The notes under the pieces are model-generated. The model searched no databases. It saw only the letters and a list, made by a program, of their open reading frames with translations, and was not told the DNA's origin. Of a stretch of DNA of 39,571 nt, positions 38,600 through 39,571 are shown in pieces. The position numbers and the translations under genes are program-made. How positions within the stretch are numbered: the stretch's first letter is position 1; each line of letters starts with the position of its first letter. The stretch covers positions 1 to 39,571 of the forward strand of contig CAZWVA010000018.1 of assembly GCA_964636885.1 (NCBI GenBank), in the 5' to 3' direction. Origin of the DNA: CAZWVA01 sp964636885 (GTDB lineage: Bacteria > Desulfobacterota_D > UBA1144 > Nemesobacterales > CSP1-2).

Positions 38600-39571
38600 A
38601 TGGCGGCCTTAAGGAATAAGAAAAAACCATCCGACACACTCGCCATCCTTGTAGGAGGCGGTCCCGCCCCGGGGATTAACGGCGTCATCAGTGCCGCCAC
38701 AATAGAGGCCATAAACCGGGGAAAGAGCGTAATAGGCATCCTCGATGGATTCAAGTGGATAGCCGAGGGAGATAAAACCCAAATCCGCAGATTAACCATT
38801 GAAGAGACATCCCGTATCCATCTCACAGGAGGCTCTATTATAGGAACCTCGAGGGAAAGCCCGTTAACGAGCCCTGAGAGGATGAAGAACACGATAAGGG
38901 TCCTGAGAGAGCTGGGAGTGAGATACCTTATAACTATAGGCGGAGACGGCACACTGTATATAGCAAGCCGCATCGAGGAAGAGGCAAAAAGGGAGATCAA
39001 GGTGGCCCATGTCCCAAAGACGATCGACAATGACCTACCGCTTCCGGACTACATTCCCACATTCGGATTCGAGACGGCAAGGCATCTAGGAACCATAACG
39101 GTCCAGTATCTTATGGAAGACGCCAGGACAACAAAGAGATGGTATTTCGTAGTCACTATGGGGAGGAAAACCGGGCATCTCGCCCTTGGAATAGGAAAGG
39201 CATCCGGAGCGACTCTTACCATAATTCCAGAGGAGTTCGGCAAGGGAATCGGTAAGGGGAAGATCCCTCTCGATAAACTCATCGCCATCCTTGAGGGGGC
39301 TATTATAAAGAGACTCAGCATGGGAAGGGAAGACGGTGTCGCCATTCTAGCAGAAGGACTCGTGGAGAGGTTGGACGAGGGCGACCTTGAGAGGTTAGAT
39401 GATCTCGACAAGGACGAATACGGACGTATAAGGCTTTCCGAGGTCGACCTTGGGAAATTACTAAAGAACGAGACGAGAAAACGCCTCTTAGAGAAGGGAA
39501 TAAAGACGAGGATAGTCGACAAAAGCATAGGCTACGAGCTAAGATCTGCCCCTCCGATCCCCTTTGACGCC
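38600..39571 (+). CDS. 6-phosphofructokinase (PfkA/Pfp superfamily), cut by the window end
   Basis: The first 324 residues of a phosphofructokinase, which phosphorylates fructose 6-phosphate to fructose 1,6-bisphosphate, are present without a stop. The protein shows ILVGGGPAPGINGVISAA at the phosphoryl-donor site, GGDGT (residues 114-118), the catalytic PKTIDNDLP (139-147) and VTMGRKTGHLALGIG. The residues that separate ATP from pyrophosphate enzymes are mixed: Gly in GGDGT (ATP-like, pyrophosphate enzymes have Asp) and Lys in PKTIDND (pyrophosphate-like). The likely donor is ATP in the Pfp-related branch, but this is open. A charged insertion (LDEGDLERLDDLDKDEYG) follows near 265-290. GAGG lies about 7 bases before the ATG. 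Confidence 0.92.
   Translation, partial: MAALRNKKKPSDTLAILVGGGPAPGINGVISAATIEAINRGKSVIGILDGFKWIAEGDKTQIRRLTIEETSRIHLTGGSIIGTSRESPLTSPERMKNTIRVLRELGVRYLITIGGDGTLYIASRIEEEAKREIKVAHVPKTIDNDLPLPDYIPTFGFETARHLGTITVQYLMEDARTTKRWYFVVTMGRKTGHLALGIGKASGATLTIIPEEFGKGIGKGKIPLDKLIAILEGAIIKRLSMGREDGVAILAEGLVERLDEGDLERLDDLDKDEYGRIRLSEVDLGKLLKNETRKRLLEKGIKTRIVDKSIGYELRSAPPIPFDA

Noticed and set aside
1..39571. tRNA or rRNA genes, CRISPR arrays, insertion sequences and integrases.
   Set aside because: Reading both strands showed no cloverleaf-like tRNA, no regularly spaced repeats and no transposase or integrase motifs.

Overview
The window carries a dense bacterial gene set with no rRNA, tRNA, CRISPR array or recognisable insertion sequence. 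The cell type is Gram-negative: there are periplasmic c-type cytochromes, a Tat-exported iron-sulfur subunit, an HtrA protease and a KdsC-like phosphatase. Codon use favours ATA for Ile and AGG/AGA for Arg. I cannot name the lineage from sequence alone.

Region 1 (1-10.9 kb). After mscL lies a minus-strand operon for alternative complex III (quinol:cytochrome c/HiPIP oxidoreductase), in the order actA-actB-actC-actD-actE-actF plus a 51-residue membrane protein. Four junctions touch or overlap by 1-4 bases. A good sigma-70 promoter lies before actA. Upstream on the same strand is a peroxide-defence and cofactor set: tpx, a SufT/MIP18-like protein, bcp/prxQ and bioD. A cold-shock gene is read divergently from tpx. 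No terminal oxidase is linked.

Region 2 (10.9-19.8 kb). This accessory stretch holds an aldo/keto reductase, a GNAT acetyltransferase, a broken VIT1/CCC1 iron transporter, an APC amino-acid permease, an AcvB/VirJ-type lipase (lysyl-phosphatidylglycerol hydrolase family), a flippase-like remnant and an MgtA-type Mg2+ ATPase.

Region 3 (19.8-29.7 kb). All genes are on the plus strand and by eye the first part is richer in A+T. It starts with a consensus promoter and three exported or unknown small proteins, with a candidate c-di-GMP-I-like riboswitch between the first two. Then come htrA, a P3A H+-ATPase, a CPBP membrane protease, a PhaC-like alpha/beta hydrolase and an ADP-forming acyl-CoA synthetase broken by one frameshift.

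Region 4 (29.7-35.9 kb). Intact membrane genes (DUF1614, UPF0104 flippase, MprF-type aminoacyl-PG synthase, DoxX) sit among decayed genes: an ftsH mosaic, a radC N-terminal fragment, and a RelE toxin ruined by several frameshifts behind an intact antitoxin.

Region 5 (35.9-39.6 kb). Ordinary genes return: queG, a KdsC-like HAD protein whose catalytic Asp is Asn, a rhomboid protease with an apparently leaderless promoter, and a phosphofructokinase cut by the window end.

The most coherent theme of the accessory part is envelope and ion homeostasis. A split MprF (separate flippase and synthase) and an AcvB-type hydrolase could form a make-flip-degrade cycle for aminoacyl-phosphatidylglycerol, near two P3-type ATPases and HtrA. 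At least six gene remnants with single-base shifts, beside intact core genes, suggest active gene decay in the accessory part.
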